Source of the DNA: Paeniglutamicibacter psychrophenolicus
GTDB lineage: Bacteria; Actinomycetota; Actinomycetes; Actinomycetales; Micrococcaceae
DNA length: 64,000 bases
Direction: 5' to 3'
Assembly: GCF_017876575.1 (NCBI RefSeq)
Contig: NZ_JAGIOE010000001.1
Location: 3,266,443-3,330,442 of the forward strand
In this document: piece by piece, positions 45,721-55,171 of the stretch
Numbering within the stretch: the stretch's first letter is position 1
How the letters are laid out: each line of letters starts with the position of its first letter
Notes under the pieces: generated by a model
Databases searched by the model: none
What the model was told of the DNA's origin: nothing
What the model saw: the letters and a program-made list of their open reading frames with translations, nothing else
Program-made: the position numbers and the translations under genes

Positions 45721-47682
45721 TCAGTCCAGCACTTCACCCGTGGTCATGTTCACTGCCGGCGCATCCGCGCCGGCTGCGGCCAGCGCGTCGAACACCGTGG
45801 CGGCCAGCGCCGGCCCGATGCCCGGGACCTCCAGCAGCTGCTCCACCGTGGCGGCGCGCATCTTCTTCATCGAGCCGAAGTGCTTGCGCAGTGCCTCGCG
45901 CTTGGCCGGGCCCAGCCCGGGGATGGTGTCCAGCAGCGAGGTGGTCATCGAGGCCGAGCGCTTCTTGCGGTGGAAGGTGATGGCGAAGCGGTGCGCCTCG
46001 TCGCGGACCCGCTGGACCAGGTACAGGGCGTGGGAGGCCCGCGGCAGGATCACCGGGAACTGATCGTCCGGCAGCCACAGCTCCTCCAGCCGCTTGGCCA
46101 ACCCGACCACGTACACGTCGTCGATGCCCAGATCGGCCAGGGCCCGGGAGGCGGCTGCGACCTGCGGGGGCCCGCCGTCGACGATGACCAGCGAGGGCGG
46201 GTAGGCGAAGCGGCGGGCGGGCATGCGCTCGGAGGCGTCGGCGATGTCGATTTCCCCGCTGATCATCGGCACGGTGTCTTCCATGTCCGCCAGGTAGTTC
46301 TTGAAGCGGCGGGAGATCACGTCGTACATCGAGGCGGTGTCGTCGCGCGCGGCCTCCCCGGTGATCGAGAACTTGCGGTAGTCGGCCTTCTTGGGCAGCC
46401 CGTCCTCGAAGACCACCATGGAGGCGACCACGTTGGTGCCCTGGGTGTGCGAGGCGTCGTAGCATTCGATGCGCAGCAGCGGGGCCGGCAGGCCCAGGGC
46501 GTCCTGAAGTTCCTGCAGCGAGGCGGAGCGGGTCGTCAGGTCCCCGGCGCGGCGGGACTTGTGCAGGCGCAGGGACTGTTCGGCGTTTTCCCGCACGGTT
46601 TCGGCAAGCGTCGCCTTGTCCCCGCGCTGTGCCACACGCAGCGAGACGGCCGAGCCGCGGCGCTCGTGCAGCCACGCGGCGACGTCGTCGGCGTTCTCCG
46701 GCAGCACCGGGACCAGCACCTCGCGCGGGATCCTGTCGTCGCCGGCCGATTCGCCGTAGACCTGGGTGAGCATGTGCTCGATGAATTCCGCCGGGGTGGA
46801 GTCCTCGACCTTTTCCACCACCCAGCCGCGCTGGCCGCGGATGCGCCCGTTGCGCACGTGGAAGACCTGCACCGCGGCCTCGAGTTCGTCCTCGTGCACC
46901 GCGAAGATGTCGGCCTCGGTGTTTTCGGCCAGCACCACGGCGTTGCGCTCGAAGACCCGGCGCAGCGCGGCGATGTCGTCGCGGTACCTGGCTGCCTGCT
47001 CGTATTCGAGCTTGCCGACGGCGTCTTTCATCTTGGCCTCGAGTTCCTTGATGAAGCGGGTGCCCTCCCCGCCCATGAACTGGCACAGGTCCGCGGCGAG
47101 CGCCTTGTGGTCCTCGGGGCTGATCCGGCCCACGCAGGGGGCGGCGCACTTGTCGATGTAGCCCAGCAGGCAGGGCCGCCCGGAGGACTGGGCCCGGTTG
47201 AACACCCCGGCCGAGCAGCTGCGCACCGGGAAGACGCGCAGCAGCGTGTCGAGGGTTTCGCGGATGGCCTTGGCCGGGTAGAACGGGCCGAAGTACTTGG
47301 TGTCCTTGCGCTTGTCCCCGCGCATCACCAGCGCACGCGGGTACTTCTCCCCCATGGTCACGGCCAGGTACGGGTAGGTCTTGTCGTCGCGGAAGACGAT
47401 GTTGAAGCGCGGGTTGTACTCCTTGATCCAGGTGTACTCGAGCTGCAGCGCCTCCAGCTCGGAGCCGACAACCGTCCACTCGACGGAGACGGCGGTGTGC
47501 ACCATGGCGTGCGTCTTGGGGGTCAGGGACGCGGGGTTGGCGAAATAGGAGTTCAGCCGTTGGCGCAGCACCTTGGCCTTGCCGACGTAGATGACCCGGC
47601 CGACCTCGTCGCGGAAGCGGTAGACCCCGGGACGCGTCGGAATGTCCCCGGTGGCGGGGCGGTAGCTCTGGGGGTCTGCCAC
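45721..47682 (-). CDS. uvrC: excinuclease ABC subunit C
   Basis: A 653-residue repair nuclease. The GIY-YIG domain (GVYRFRDEVGRVIYVGKAKVLRQRLNSYF) makes the 3' incision, UVR/linker sequences (LEYEQAARYRDDI) bind UvrB, RIECYDASHTQGTNVVASMVV begins the RNase-H-like 5' incision domain, and two helix-hairpin-helix motifs end the protein (DTIPGLGPAKREALRKHFGS and LLEVPGIGPALAATVF). GTG 47682 has GGAG 8 nt upstream. The open frame reaches further upstream into plsC in another phase. Confidence 0.96.
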   Translation of the reverse strand: MADPQSYRPATGDIPTRPGVYRFRDEVGRVIYVGKAKVLRQRLNSYFANPASLTPKTHAMVHTAVSVEWTVVGSELEALQLEYTWIKEYNPRFNIVFRDDKTYPYLAVTMGEKYPRALVMRGDKRKDTKYFGPFYPAKAIRETLDTLLRVFPVRSCSAGVFNRAQSSGRPCLLGYIDKCAAPCVGRISPEDHKALAADLCQFMGGEGTRFIKELEAKMKDAVGKLEYEQAARYRDDIAALRRVFERNAVVLAENTEADIFAVHEDELEAAVQVFHVRNGRIRGQRGWVVEKVEDSTPAEFIEHMLTQVYGESAGDDRIPREVLVPVLPENADDVAAWLHERRGSAVSLRVAQRGDKATLAETVRENAEQSLRLHKSRRAGDLTTRSASLQELQDALGLPAPLLRIECYDASHTQGTNVVASMVVFEDGLPKKADYRKFSITGEAARDDTASMYDVISRRFKNYLADMEDTVPMISGEIDIADASERMPARRFAYPPSLVIVDGGPPQVAAASRALADLGIDDVYVVGLAKRLEELWLPDDQFPVILPRASHALYLVQRVRDEAHRFAITFHRKKRSASMTTSLLDTIPGLGPAKREALRKHFGSMKKMRAATVEQLLEVPGIGPALAATVFDALAAAGADAPAVNMTTGEVLD

Positions 47683-47696
47683 TTCTGGTGCTCCGG

Positions 47697-48368
47697 TTAC
47701 TGGTCGCTGATGGGGGTCTGGTTGTAGGCGTCCACGCGTTCCTGCCCGGTCAGTTCCGCGATGGCGTCGACGATCGCGTCGGTGGCGGCGCGGCGCTGCG
47801 GCAGCGGGTGCTTGCGGCCCAGGTGCTCGAATTGCAGCGGCTTGCCGAAGGCGAGGGTGAAGTGGTGCGGCTTGATGGTGTTCTTGCCGGCCGGCTGCAG
47901 GTTCTCGGTACCGATCAGCCCGACCGGGACCACCGGGGCGCCGGTGGACAGCGCGAGCCAGCCCACGCCGGTGCGCCCGCGGTAGAGCTTGCCGTCGCGC
48001 GAGCGGGTGCCCTCCGGGTAGATGCCGATGCCGCCGCCGGTCTCCAGGATGTCGACCAGCGATTCCAGGGCCGCCACCGAGGCGGCCTGTTCCCCGCGCT
48101 GGACCGGGATCGAGCCCACGGATTCGAAGAAGGTCTTCATGGCCTTGCCCCTGAGGCCCGGGGTGGTGAAGTACTCGGCCTTGGCGAAGAACGCGACGTC
48201 GCGCGGGGTCAGCGCCTGGATGATGATCGAGTCCAGGAACGAGAGGTGGTTGGAGGCGATGATGACCGGGCCGGTGCGCGGAACGTTTTCCAGTCCGGTG
48301 ACGGTGGGGCGGCACAGCCCGGAAAGCAGCCCGCGGATCGAGGAGCGGGTCATGGTGTACAGGCTCAT
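47697..48368 (-). CDS. lysophospholipid acyltransferase family protein (PlsC-like)
   Basis: A 223-residue membrane-associated acyltransferase: NHLSFLDS is the HX4D catalytic motif, AKAEYFTTPGLRGKAMKTFFESVGSIPVQRG and IGIYPEGTRSRDGKLYRGRTGV (EGTRS glycerol-phosphate site) follow, then APVVPVGLIGTE. It would acylate lysophosphatidate or a related acceptor in phospholipid synthesis. Its ATG directly follows the stop of the HAD gene, and uvrC starts 14 bp after it, so the genes are probably co-transcribed. Confidence 0.92.
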   Translation of the reverse strand: MSLYTMTRSSIRGLLSGLCRPTVTGLENVPRTGPVIIASNHLSFLDSIIIQALTPRDVAFFAKAEYFTTPGLRGKAMKTFFESVGSIPVQRGEQAASVAALESLVDILETGGGIGIYPEGTRSRDGKLYRGRTGVGWLALSTGAPVVPVGLIGTENLQPAGKNTIKPHHFTLAFGKPLQFEHLGRKHPLPQRRAATDAIVDAIAELTGQERVDAYNQTPISDQ

Positions 48369-49088
48369 CTAGGCGCCGGCTCCCGTCGGGTTGGCGGCCA
48401 GCAGGGATTCGCGCAGCGTTTCCTCGGCGGCGTTGCCCAGCAACAGCCCGGCAAGCTCGGCCAGGTCCGCGGCGTGCGCGCCGGCACCGGCGGCTTCGAG
48501 TTCGCCGGCTTCGGCGAAGCCCCAGCCGGCGCCGATGGAGGCCACGTCGTTCTCGTGGGCGGCCTCGATGTCATAGCGGCGGTCCCCCACCATCACGCAC
48601 TGGGCGGGGTCCAGGTCGTGCTCGGCGATCGCCGCGGCCAGGATGTGGGTCTTGGAGGAGGAAGTGCCGTCGCCCTCGTCGTCGTTGCCGAAAATCCCAT
48701 CCAGCAGGGGGGTGATGCCCTGGACCTCGAGCAGGGCCCGGGCGATGTGGGTGGGCTTGGCGGTGGCGACCAGCACCGTGGCACCGGAGGCACGCAGCGC
48801 GGCCAGCAGTTCGGGGACGCCGGGGTACGGGCGTGATGCCGCCATGCCGGTTTCGGCATATTGCGCACGGTAGGTGGAGATCAGCGAACCGATGATTGAA
48901 GGGTCGACACCGTCGATGGTGGCCAGCCCGAGGGTCAGCGGGGGCCCGATGAGGGACATGAGTTTTTCTTCACCCGGATCGGGGATCTGCGCTTGCGTCA
49001 ACGCAAAGCGGATGCCCGAGGTGATAGCCCCGGCCGGATCCACGAGGGTTCCATCGAGGTCAAGCAGCACGGCGGAGGGAGCAATCAT
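48369..49088 (-). CDS. HAD family hydrolase (phosphoglycolate phosphatase-like)
   Basis: A 239-residue haloacid-dehalogenase phosphatase: VLLDLDGTLVDPAGAI (motif I with both Asp), VLVATAKPTHIARALLE (motif II region) and QCVMVGDRRYDIEAAHENDV (motif IV). The cap is of the helical type as in phosphoglycolate phosphatase and pyrophosphatase PpaX. The exact substrate cannot be read. ATG 49088 is used. It stands between uvrA and the plsC-like gene on the same strand, next to a hairpin that may end uvrA. Confidence 0.88.
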   Translation of the reverse strand: MIAPSAVLLDLDGTLVDPAGAITSGIRFALTQAQIPDPGEEKLMSLIGPPLTLGLATIDGVDPSIIGSLISTYRAQYAETGMAASRPYPGVPELLAALRASGATVLVATAKPTHIARALLEVQGITPLLDGIFGNDDEGDGTSSSKTHILAAAIAEHDLDPAQCVMVGDRRYDIEAAHENDVASIGAGWGFAEAGELEAAGAGAHAADLAELAGLLLGNAAEETLRESLLAANPTGAGA

Positions 49089-49122
49089 CACTGTCGTATT
49101 CTCGCATGAACTGGGCACTTGT

Positions 49123-49160
49123 GCCGTACGCGCATGCCCGAAACGGCATACACGCACGGC
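49123..49160 (-). terminator. imperfect hairpin after uvrA
   Basis: GCCGTACGCGCATGCC (49123-49138) pairs with 49145-49160 at 13 of 16 positions, the others being G-U pairs on one strand. It begins 8 nt after the uvrA stop. No T-run follows, so termination is uncertain. Confidence 0.5.
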
Positions 49161-49168
49161 GTTCGCAC

Positions 49169-52051
49169 CTAGCCCAGCAGCGGCGCGAGGAACTTTCCGG
49201 TGTAGCTGGCCTCGACCTTGGCGACTTGTTCGGGCGTGCCGACGGCAATGATTTCGCCGCCGCCGGAACCGCCCTCGGGACCCAGGTCGATGACCCAGTC
49301 CGCGGACTTGATCACGTCGAGGTTGTGCTCGATGGTGATCACCGTGTTGCCCTTGTCCACCAGTCCCTGCAGGACCAGCAGGAGCTTGCGGATGTCCTCG
49401 AAATGCAAGCCGGTGGTGGGCTCGTCGAGCACATAGATGGAGCGGCCGTTGGAGCGCTTCTGCAGTTCCGCGGCGAGCTTCACGCGCTGCGCCTCGCCGC
49501 CGGAGAGCGTGGTGGAGGCCTGTCCGAGGCGGACGTAGCCCAATCCCACCTCCACCAGGGTGCGCAGGTGGCGGGCGATCGGGGTGAACGCGGCAAAGAA
49601 CTCCGCGCCCTCCTCGATGGGCATGTTCAGCACGTCGGCGATGGACTTGCCCTTGTAGTGGACCTCCAGGGTCTCGCGGTTGTAGCGCGCACCATGGCAA
49701 ACCTCACACGGGACGTAGACGTCCGGAAGGAAGTTCATCTCGATCTTCAGCGTGCCGTCGCCCGAGCAGGATTCGCAGCGTCCGCCCTTGACGTTGAAGG
49801 AGAAGCGGCCCGGCAGGTAGCCGCGCACCTTGGCCTCGTTGGTCTCGGCGAAGAGCTTGCGGATGTGGTCGAAGACCCCGGTGTAGGTGGCCGGGTTGGA
49901 GCGCGGGGTGCGTCCGATGGGCGACTGGTCGACGTGGATGACCTTGTCCAGGTGCTCGAGGCCCTCGACGCGGGTGTGCCTTCCGGGTACCTGTTTGGCG
50001 CCGTTGAGCCGGTTGGCGAGCACCTTGTAGAGCACGTCGTTGACCAGCGTGGACTTTCCGGAGCCCGAGACGCCGGTGATCGCCGTCAGCACGCCGAGCG
50101 GGAAGCGGGCGGTGACGTCCACGAGGTTGTTTTCGCGGGCGCCCACGACGGTGATCTCGCGCTTCTTGTCGATCTTGCGGCGCTTGGCCGGAACCTCGAT
50201 CTTCCGGCGCCCGGAGAGATAGTCGCCGGTGATGGAGCGGGTGTTGGCCTTCAGGTCCTCCAGGGACCCCGAGTGCACAACCTCGCCGCCGTGTTCCCCG
50301 GCGCCGGGTCCGATGTCGACGATCCAGTCGGCCTCGCCGATGGTGTCCTCGTCGTGTTCCACCACGATCAGCGTGTTGCCCAGGGACCGCAGCCGGGTCA
50401 GGGTTTCGATGAGCCGGCGGTTGTCGCGCTGGTGCAGCCCGATGGAGGGCTCGTCGAGCACGTACAACACACCGACCAGTCCGGAACCGATCTGCGTGGC
50501 CAGCCGGATGCGCTGGGCCTCGCCGCCCGAAAGCGTGCCGGCGGCACGTTCCAGGTTCAGGTACTCCAGTCCGACGTCCAGCAGGAAGCGCAGGCGGGCC
50601 TGGATTTCCTTCAGGACCTGGTTAGCGATCTGGGCCTCGCGTCCGGTGAGGACGAGGTTTTCGAGGAACTCGGAGCATTCGCGCATCGGCATGGCCGAGA
50701 CCTCGGCGATGGATTTGTCGTTGATCAGCACCGACAGCGAGGCGGAGTTCAGGCGTGCGCCGTTGCATTCCGGGCACGGGATCTGCCGCATGTACTCCTC
50801 GTACCGGTCTCGGGCGTTGTCCGATTCGGTTTCCAGGTGCTTGCGGTGGATGTACTGGACCACGCCCTCGAAGCCGGTGGAGTACTTGCGTTCCCGGCCG
50901 AAGCGGTTCTTGTACTGCACCACGACCTTGTGGTCCTTGCCGTGCAGGATGGCCTGGCGGGCGACGGCGGGCAGCTTGTTCCAGGGGGTTTCCAGCGTGA
51001 AGTCCAGCTCCGCGCCCAGTCCCCCGAGCAGGCGGTTCCAGTACTCGGTGGTGGCAGTGCCAAGCGACCAGGGCGCGATGGCACCTTGGCCCAGTGGCAT
51101 TTCCACGTCGGGAATGATCAGGTCCTCGTCGACCTCCAGGCGTGTGCCGATGCCGCTGCAAGCGGGGCAGGCGCCGAAGGGGTTGTTGAAAGAGAACGAC
51201 CGTGGTTCGATTTCGTCGATGGCCAGCGGGTGCTCGTTGGGGCAGGCAAGGTTCTCCGAGAAGGCGCGCACGCGGCCCTCGTCTTCCGGGTCGAGGTCGA
51301 CGAAGTCGATCAGGACCCGGCCCTCGGCGAGGTTCAGTGCGGTTTCGATGGAGTCGGTCAGCCGCTGGCTCACGGTGTCGTTGATGGCCAGGCGGTCGAC
51401 CACGACCTCGATGGTGTGCTTGAACTGCTTGCCGAGCTTGGGTGGGTCCGAAAGCTGGATCGTTTCCCCGTCGACCCGGGCGCGGGAATAGCCCTTTGAG
51501 CCGAGCTCCTTGAAGAGGTCCACGAATTCGCCCTTGCGGCCGCGCACGACAGGTGCGAGGACCTGGAAGCGGGTCTTGGGTTCGAGCTCGAGCAGCTGGT
51601 CCACGATCTGCTGCGGGGTTTGCTTGGTGACGGCTTCGCCGCAGACCGGGCAGTACGGGCGACCCACGCGTGCCCAGAGCAGTCGCATGTAGTCGTAGAT
51701 CTCCGTGATGGTACCCACGGTGGACCGGGGGTTCTTCGAGGTCGACTTTTGGTCGATCGACACCGCGGGCGAGAGCCCCTCGATGAAATCGACGTCCGGC
51801 TTGTCGACCTGCCCCAGGAACTGGCGGGCATAGGCCGAGAGGGATTCGACGTAGCGTCGCTGTCCTTCGGCAAAGATGGTGTCGAAAGCCAGGGACGACT
51901 TTCCGGAGCCGGAAAGGCCGGTGAACACGATCATGGCGTCACGGGGCAAATCCAGGTCGACGTTGCGTAGATTATGTTCGCGCGCACCCTTCACCACCAG
52001 GCGGGTCAGGTCGTGCGGACGGAGGGTTTCAGAGGAGCGGGAAGTAGCCAC
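49169..52051 (-). CDS. uvrA: excinuclease ABC subunit A
   Basis: A 960-residue damage-recognition ATPase of nucleotide excision repair. Two ABC modules: Walker [21 protein letters not shown] at the N-terminus and [15 protein letters not shown] near residue 665, with signatures [19 protein letters not shown] and [15 protein letters not shown]. Zinc-binding cysteine pairs are visible in [16 protein letters not shown] and CEVCHG. ATG 52051 is the only suitable start. A LexA-type box lies 14 bp upstream, so SOS induction is expected. Confidence 0.97.
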   Translation of the reverse strand: MATSRSSETLRPHDLTRLVVKGAREHNLRNVDLDLPRDAMIVFTGLSGSGKSSLAFDTIFAEGQRRYVESLSAYARQFLGQVDKPDVDFIEGLSPAVSIDQKSTSKNPRSTVGTITEIYDYMRLLWARVGRPYCPVCGEAVTKQTPQQIVDQLLELEPKTRFQVLAPVVRGRKGEFVDLFKELGSKGYSRARVDGETIQLSDPPKLGKQFKHTIEVVVDRLAINDTVSQRLTDSIETALNLAEGRVLIDFVDLDPEDEGRVRAFSENLACPNEHPLAIDEIEPRSFSFNNPFGACPACSGIGTRLEVDEDLIIPDVEMPLGQGAIAPWSLGTATTEYWNRLLGGLGAELDFTLETPWNKLPAVARQAILHGKDHKVVVQYKNRFGRERKYSTGFEGVVQYIHRKHLETESDNARDRYEEYMRQIPCPECNGARLNSASLSVLINDKSIAEVSAMPMRECSEFLENLVLTGREAQIANQVLKEIQARLRFLLDVGLEYLNLERAAGTLSGGEAQRIRLATQIGSGLVGVLYVLDEPSIGLHQRDNRRLIETLTRLRSLGNTLIVVEHDEDTIGEADWIVDIGPGAGEHGGEVVHSGSLEDLKANTRSITGDYLSGRRKIEVPAKRRKIDKKREITVVGARENNLVDVTARFPLGVLTAITGVSGSGKSTLVNDVLYKVLANRLNGAKQVPGRHTRVEGLEHLDKVIHVDQSPIGRTPRSNPATYTGVFDHIRKLFAETNEAKVRGYLPGRFSFNVKGGRCESCSGDGTLKIEMNFLPDVYVPCEVCHGARYNRETLEVHYKGKSIADVLNMPIEEGAEFFAAFTPIARHLRTLVEVGLGYVRLGQASTTLSGGEAQRVKLAAELQKRSNGRSIYVLDEPTTGLHFEDIRKLLLVLQGLVDKGNTVITIEHNLDVIKSADWVIDLGPEGGSGGGEIIAVGTPEQVAKVEASYTGKFLAPLLG

Positions 52052-52064
52052 CAGATCATGCTAA

Positions 52065-52080
52065 TCGAAAACTGGTTCGA
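52065..52080. promoter_or_regulatory. LexA (SOS) box upstream of uvrA
   Basis: TCGAAAACTGGTTCGA matches the Gram-positive/actinobacterial SOS box TCGAAC-N4-GTTCGA at 11 of 12 defined positions. It lies 13 bp before the uvrA ATG on the minus strand. Confidence 0.82.
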
Positions 52081-52113
52081 ATGGAGCGAACTTGTGAGCA
52101 ACAAGACGCAGGT

Positions 52114-52497
52114 CTATCCAACTTGCGAAGTGAACGCCGCCCGGACGTAGCCGATGGCAGCTTTCTCGGAGATCCCCCAGCGTGTCGCAACGGCCGCAAG
52201 CTCGGAGGCGGCGTCTGCAACGGCGACGGCACCTTCATCTTCCGCCGCCTGGACGATGGTGCCGTGGCGGCCACGGGTCACGACTGCTCCGCTGGCTTCC
52301 AGTTCCTTGTAGACCTTCGCCGCCGTGTTGACCGCGAGGCCGAGTTGTTCGGCGAGCGCCCGGACCGAGGGCAACTTGGTTCCGGCCTTGAGACGTCCCT
52401 TGGAGATGGCGACGAGTATCTGTTGCCTGACTTGCTGGTAGGGAGCGGTTTTGTCGGTGCTGTCGAGAGCGATGAATGCCAGCGGATTGCTGTCCAT
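52114..52497 (-). CDS. GntR family regulator, YtrA subfamily
   Basis: A 127-residue repressor-type protein with an N-terminal winged helix (PYQQVRQQILVAISKGRLKAGTKLPSVRALAEQLGLAVNTAAKVYKELEASGAV) and a very short C-terminal tail, as in YtrA-like GntR proteins. These normally sit beside ABC transporter genes that they control; none is adjacent here. Its target is therefore unknown. It is read toward uvrA's promoter and diverges from the metallo-beta-lactamase-fold gene. Confidence 0.9.
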   Translation of the reverse strand: MDSNPLAFIALDSTDKTAPYQQVRQQILVAISKGRLKAGTKLPSVRALAEQLGLAVNTAAKVYKELEASGAVVTRGRHGTIVQAAEDEGAVAVADAASELAAVATRWGISEKAAIGYVRAAFTSQVG

Positions 52498-52571
52498 GTG
52501 TGCCGTCCTTTGTTGGTACTGGGGGGCGGTGCTTGCATTTCAGCCTATCGCGCCGGATTCGGCGCTCCACA

Positions 52572-52577
52572 TAGGAT
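52572..52577 (+). promoter_or_regulatory. candidate -10 of a leaderless transcript (MBL-fold hydrolase)
   Basis: TAGGAT stands 6 nt before ATG 52584 without a ribosome-binding site. Confidence 0.55.
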
Positions 52578-52583
52578 GTTGCA

Positions 52584-53246
52584 ATGAGCCAAACCTTCCT
52601 TGACCTCACCGATGCGACCATCCGATCCTTGAGCGTTTCCGAAATGTCCAACAACATCTACCTCGTGACTTCCAAGGGCGACGGCTCGCAGTTGCTGATT
52701 GATGCGGCCGACGATGTGGCGGCCATCGAGGGCTTGGTTACCTCCGCCGCTTCGGATGCCGACGTTCCCACGCAGCTTGCGGGCATTGCCACAACCCACC
52801 AGCACTGGGACCACGTCCGGGCGCTGGCAGAGTATGCCGGCAAGACCGGGGTGAAGACCTATGCGGGTGCCGAGGACGTGGACGGCATTGCAGCCGGCAC
52901 CAACGTCGCCATTGATGTTGCTCTGAAGCATGGCGACACGGTATCGGTTGGCCAGGTGGTCCTGGAGTGCGTGCACCTGCGTGGGCACACCCCGGGTTCG
53001 ATTGCCTATGTGTTGCGGGACAGCGGTGGCACCACGGTGATCTTCAGCGGGGATTCCTTGTTCCCCGGTGGAGTGGGAAACACGGGGAACGATCCGCAGC
53101 GTTTTGCCTCGTTGCTTGACGACGTGGAGACCCGGCTCTTTGGAGCGTATCCGGATGAGGCCTTGGTGCTCACGGGCCACGGGTCATCAACGACATTGGG
53201 CGCGGAGCGGCCGAGCCTGGGCGAGTGGCGCCTCAGGGGCTGGTAA
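52584..53246 (+). CDS. MBL-fold metallo-hydrolase
   Basis: A 220-residue metallo-beta-lactamase-fold hydrolase. The metal motif reads TTHQHWDHVRAL (HxHxDH with Gln between), LRGHTPGSIAYVL holds the third His, IFSGDSLFPGGVGN the bridging Asp and LTGHGSSTTLG the last His. This resembles glyoxalase II-like hydrolases. MBL-fold genes are often found beside uvrA in this group. Its stop is directly followed by that of the convergent HNH gene, with no gap. Confidence 0.9.
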   Translation: MSQTFLDLTDATIRSLSVSEMSNNIYLVTSKGDGSQLLIDAADDVAAIEGLVTSAASDADVPTQLAGIATTHQHWDHVRALAEYAGKTGVKTYAGAEDVDGIAAGTNVAIDVALKHGDTVSVGQVVLECVHLRGHTPGSIAYVLRDSGGTTVIFSGDSLFPGGVGNTGNDPQRFASLLDDVETRLFGAYPDEALVLTGHGSSTTLGAERPSLGEWRLRGW

Positions 53247-54683
53247 TCATAAGTCCGTCCGGGGCCCCGGCGGTGATTCCGGGGTCCCCGGCAGGGGCGG
53301 CGCCATGGCTCGATACATCTGTCCGCCGGGGGTGGTGATCAGGATAGTATGCCGCTGCCCCCGAATGAGGTGTTCTTCCCAGCCCTCGGTTTCTTTGATC
53401 TGGTTGCAACAGACGCATCGTCCGTCCAGGTTGATCTCGGTGGTTTTCCCGCCCCTGCGCACCTGGTAGACGTGGTCGATGTGCCGGATCGGGGCATCGC
53501 AGTAAGGCGTTCGGCAGAATTGGTCGCGTATCTCGATGAGATCCCTGAGCTTGGGCGGCACGCTGCGGGCTTCGGAGTCCATTGCCAAGAGTTCGCCTGT
53601 CGTGGGCGCCGTATATACCCGGCGCATCCAGACGTCGACCTCGCTTTCTTCTTCCGAAGCGGTTCGATCCCCGGCAATGAGCCACCGGGCGTGGGCGGCG
53701 GAGATGGTTCCGTAGCCAAGGAGGTGTGCGGGCTCGCTATCGCCCGCCAGCAACGTGCGGTCGGTCATGTTCAGGTGCACCATCAGCGAGGGCCTCAGCC
53801 CGTTCGCGTGCCCGGTGATTCCCGAGACCAGCGCGTCGGCCATGGTCTGGTCGTCGGTGCGGCGATCCTCGCTGGAGCGGAGCTTGGAAGCCTCGGCCCG
53901 CAGCGCCTGCTTCACCGCAACGCCCTGTGCCGCGGTGAGAAGTGCGCTCAGGCGCATCATTCCATCGGGTGTCGGGTTCAGGGTCACACGGCGATTGACC
54001 ACGGCATCGGCCTGCTTGTTCGCCTCGATTCGGCCGTCGTAGGCGAGGGCTTCCTTGGCGATGCGTGACGCGAGCTGCTTGGTGCCCACGCCTTCGAGAG
54101 CACCCCTCTCCCCTGCCATGTTCCGATCGACTTGGCGGCGAACGTCGACATGCATGGCATTGGTCTTGCTCACCATGAGCATGGCGCGCTCTTCGGTGAG
54201 CTCACCGCGCTCCAGTGCGTTGAAGGTGTAGGGCATTTGCTCGATCATGGCCCGTGAGTAGTTCACGAAGCAGGGTCCGAGGTGTTGGGCTTCCTTGCGC
54301 GCTAGGGCGACTTCCGCACCGGTGCCACGCGCTGGGTTCTGCTTGTAGATTCCGTCTGCCCGGTGCCGGGCAATGATGTCCTGCTCCAGGGCGTATGCTT
54401 CCTTGGCCTGGGCCGCGCAGAGGGCAGCCTTCGCGCGCTCCATGGCTGAGATCCGAGCGCCCCGCACTTGCTCCCCCACGGTCTGCGGCAAGTGGGTCAC
54501 GGCCTCGGCCATGCCGTTGATGAAATCGACGTAGCCGTCGCCGGGTCCTTCCGCTGCGGAGCGCTGCCTGGGAGGCCTGCGCAGGTCCGAGGGGATGTGG
54601 CGATGGCCAAGGAGGATTTCCCCGGCCTCCTCCACGGTGAGGGATCTCGGGTTCGAATCATATTCCTGGGAATCTTCGAACAT
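53247..54683 (-). CDS. DUF222 and HNH endonuclease domain protein
   Basis: A 478-residue protein: a helical DUF222 region over roughly the first 330 residues (FVNYSRAMIEQMPYTFNALERGELTEERAML, GTKQLASRIAKEAL and DDQTMADALVSGITG) followed by an HNH nuclease domain (LIEIRDQFCRTPYC, then HIDHVYQVRRGGKT, NLDGRCVCCNQIK). Two Cys pairs and the HIDH motif are intact. These proteins occur in many copies in actinobacteria; their role is unsettled, with links to mobile DNA proposed. TAGAAT (54691-54696) stands 7 nt before ATG 54683, suggesting a leaderless message. Confidence 0.88.
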   Translation of the reverse strand: MFEDSQEYDSNPRSLTVEEAGEILLGHRHIPSDLRRPPRQRSAAEGPGDGYVDFINGMAEAVTHLPQTVGEQVRGARISAMERAKAALCAAQAKEAYALEQDIIARHRADGIYKQNPARGTGAEVALARKEAQHLGPCFVNYSRAMIEQMPYTFNALERGELTEERAMLMVSKTNAMHVDVRRQVDRNMAGERGALEGVGTKQLASRIAKEALAYDGRIEANKQADAVVNRRVTLNPTPDGMMRLSALLTAAQGVAVKQALRAEASKLRSSEDRRTDDQTMADALVSGITGHANGLRPSLMVHLNMTDRTLLAGDSEPAHLLGYGTISAAHARWLIAGDRTASEEESEVDVWMRRVYTAPTTGELLAMDSEARSVPPKLRDLIEIRDQFCRTPYCDAPIRHIDHVYQVRRGGKTTEINLDGRCVCCNQIKETEGWEEHLIRGQRHTILITTPGGQMYRAMAPPLPGTPESPPGPRTDL

Positions 54684-54801
54684 ACTTACTATTCTACGCC
54701 CGGATCGTTGGCTTGTGAAGAGTTCGGCGAGCGCAACCCTTCTCAAACCACCTAGTCAAAGCATGATAAGAAAATACTTTCGAAAATCTTGTTCGCGGGG
54801 G

Positions 54802-55110
54802 CTAATTGAACTTGATGCCCTGGGATTCGCAGGCCTTCTTGAACGCGTCCTTGTCCGTGATGGTGGAAGCTCCACTGGCATCGGTGTCGACCGCGGTGCG
54901 GATCTGTTCGGTGGAAGCCTTGGAGCCGTGCTCGGCCGCCTTCCTCATGTTGGTTGCACCGAGGTTTCCCGTGTCCGCATATCCGCTGCCGAAGTGGATG
55001 CAGGCGGTGTTCCCCTGCTGGTCGTTCAAGCGAAAGTCTTCAGCTGACGGCCCGGAGCAGGCGGCGAGCATCATGGTGGCAGCGGCAAGGACCGGCAAAA
55101 GTTTCTTCAT
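54802..55110 (-). CDS. small lipoprotein, function unknown
   Basis: A 102-residue exported protein. MKKLLPVLAAATMMLAAC is a lipoprotein signal with the lipobox LAAC (Cys18), so the mature part would be anchored to the outer face of the membrane. The mature part has KKACESQGIKFN at the end and one more Cys, giving a possible disulfide. I do not recognise the family. ATG 55110 is favoured because the signal peptide begins there. It stands alone between the HNH gene and the tam-like gene. Confidence 0.72.
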   Translation of the reverse strand: MKKLLPVLAAATMMLAACSGPSAEDFRLNDQQGNTACIHFGSGYADTGNLGATNMRKAAEHGSKASTEQIRTAVDTDASGASTITDKDAFKKACESQGIKFN

Positions 55111-55171
55111 GTTCCCCAGACTATGAGAAGGCGGTCCCACCTGCGAACTTGGTTCACATGGGGGGGGAAGG

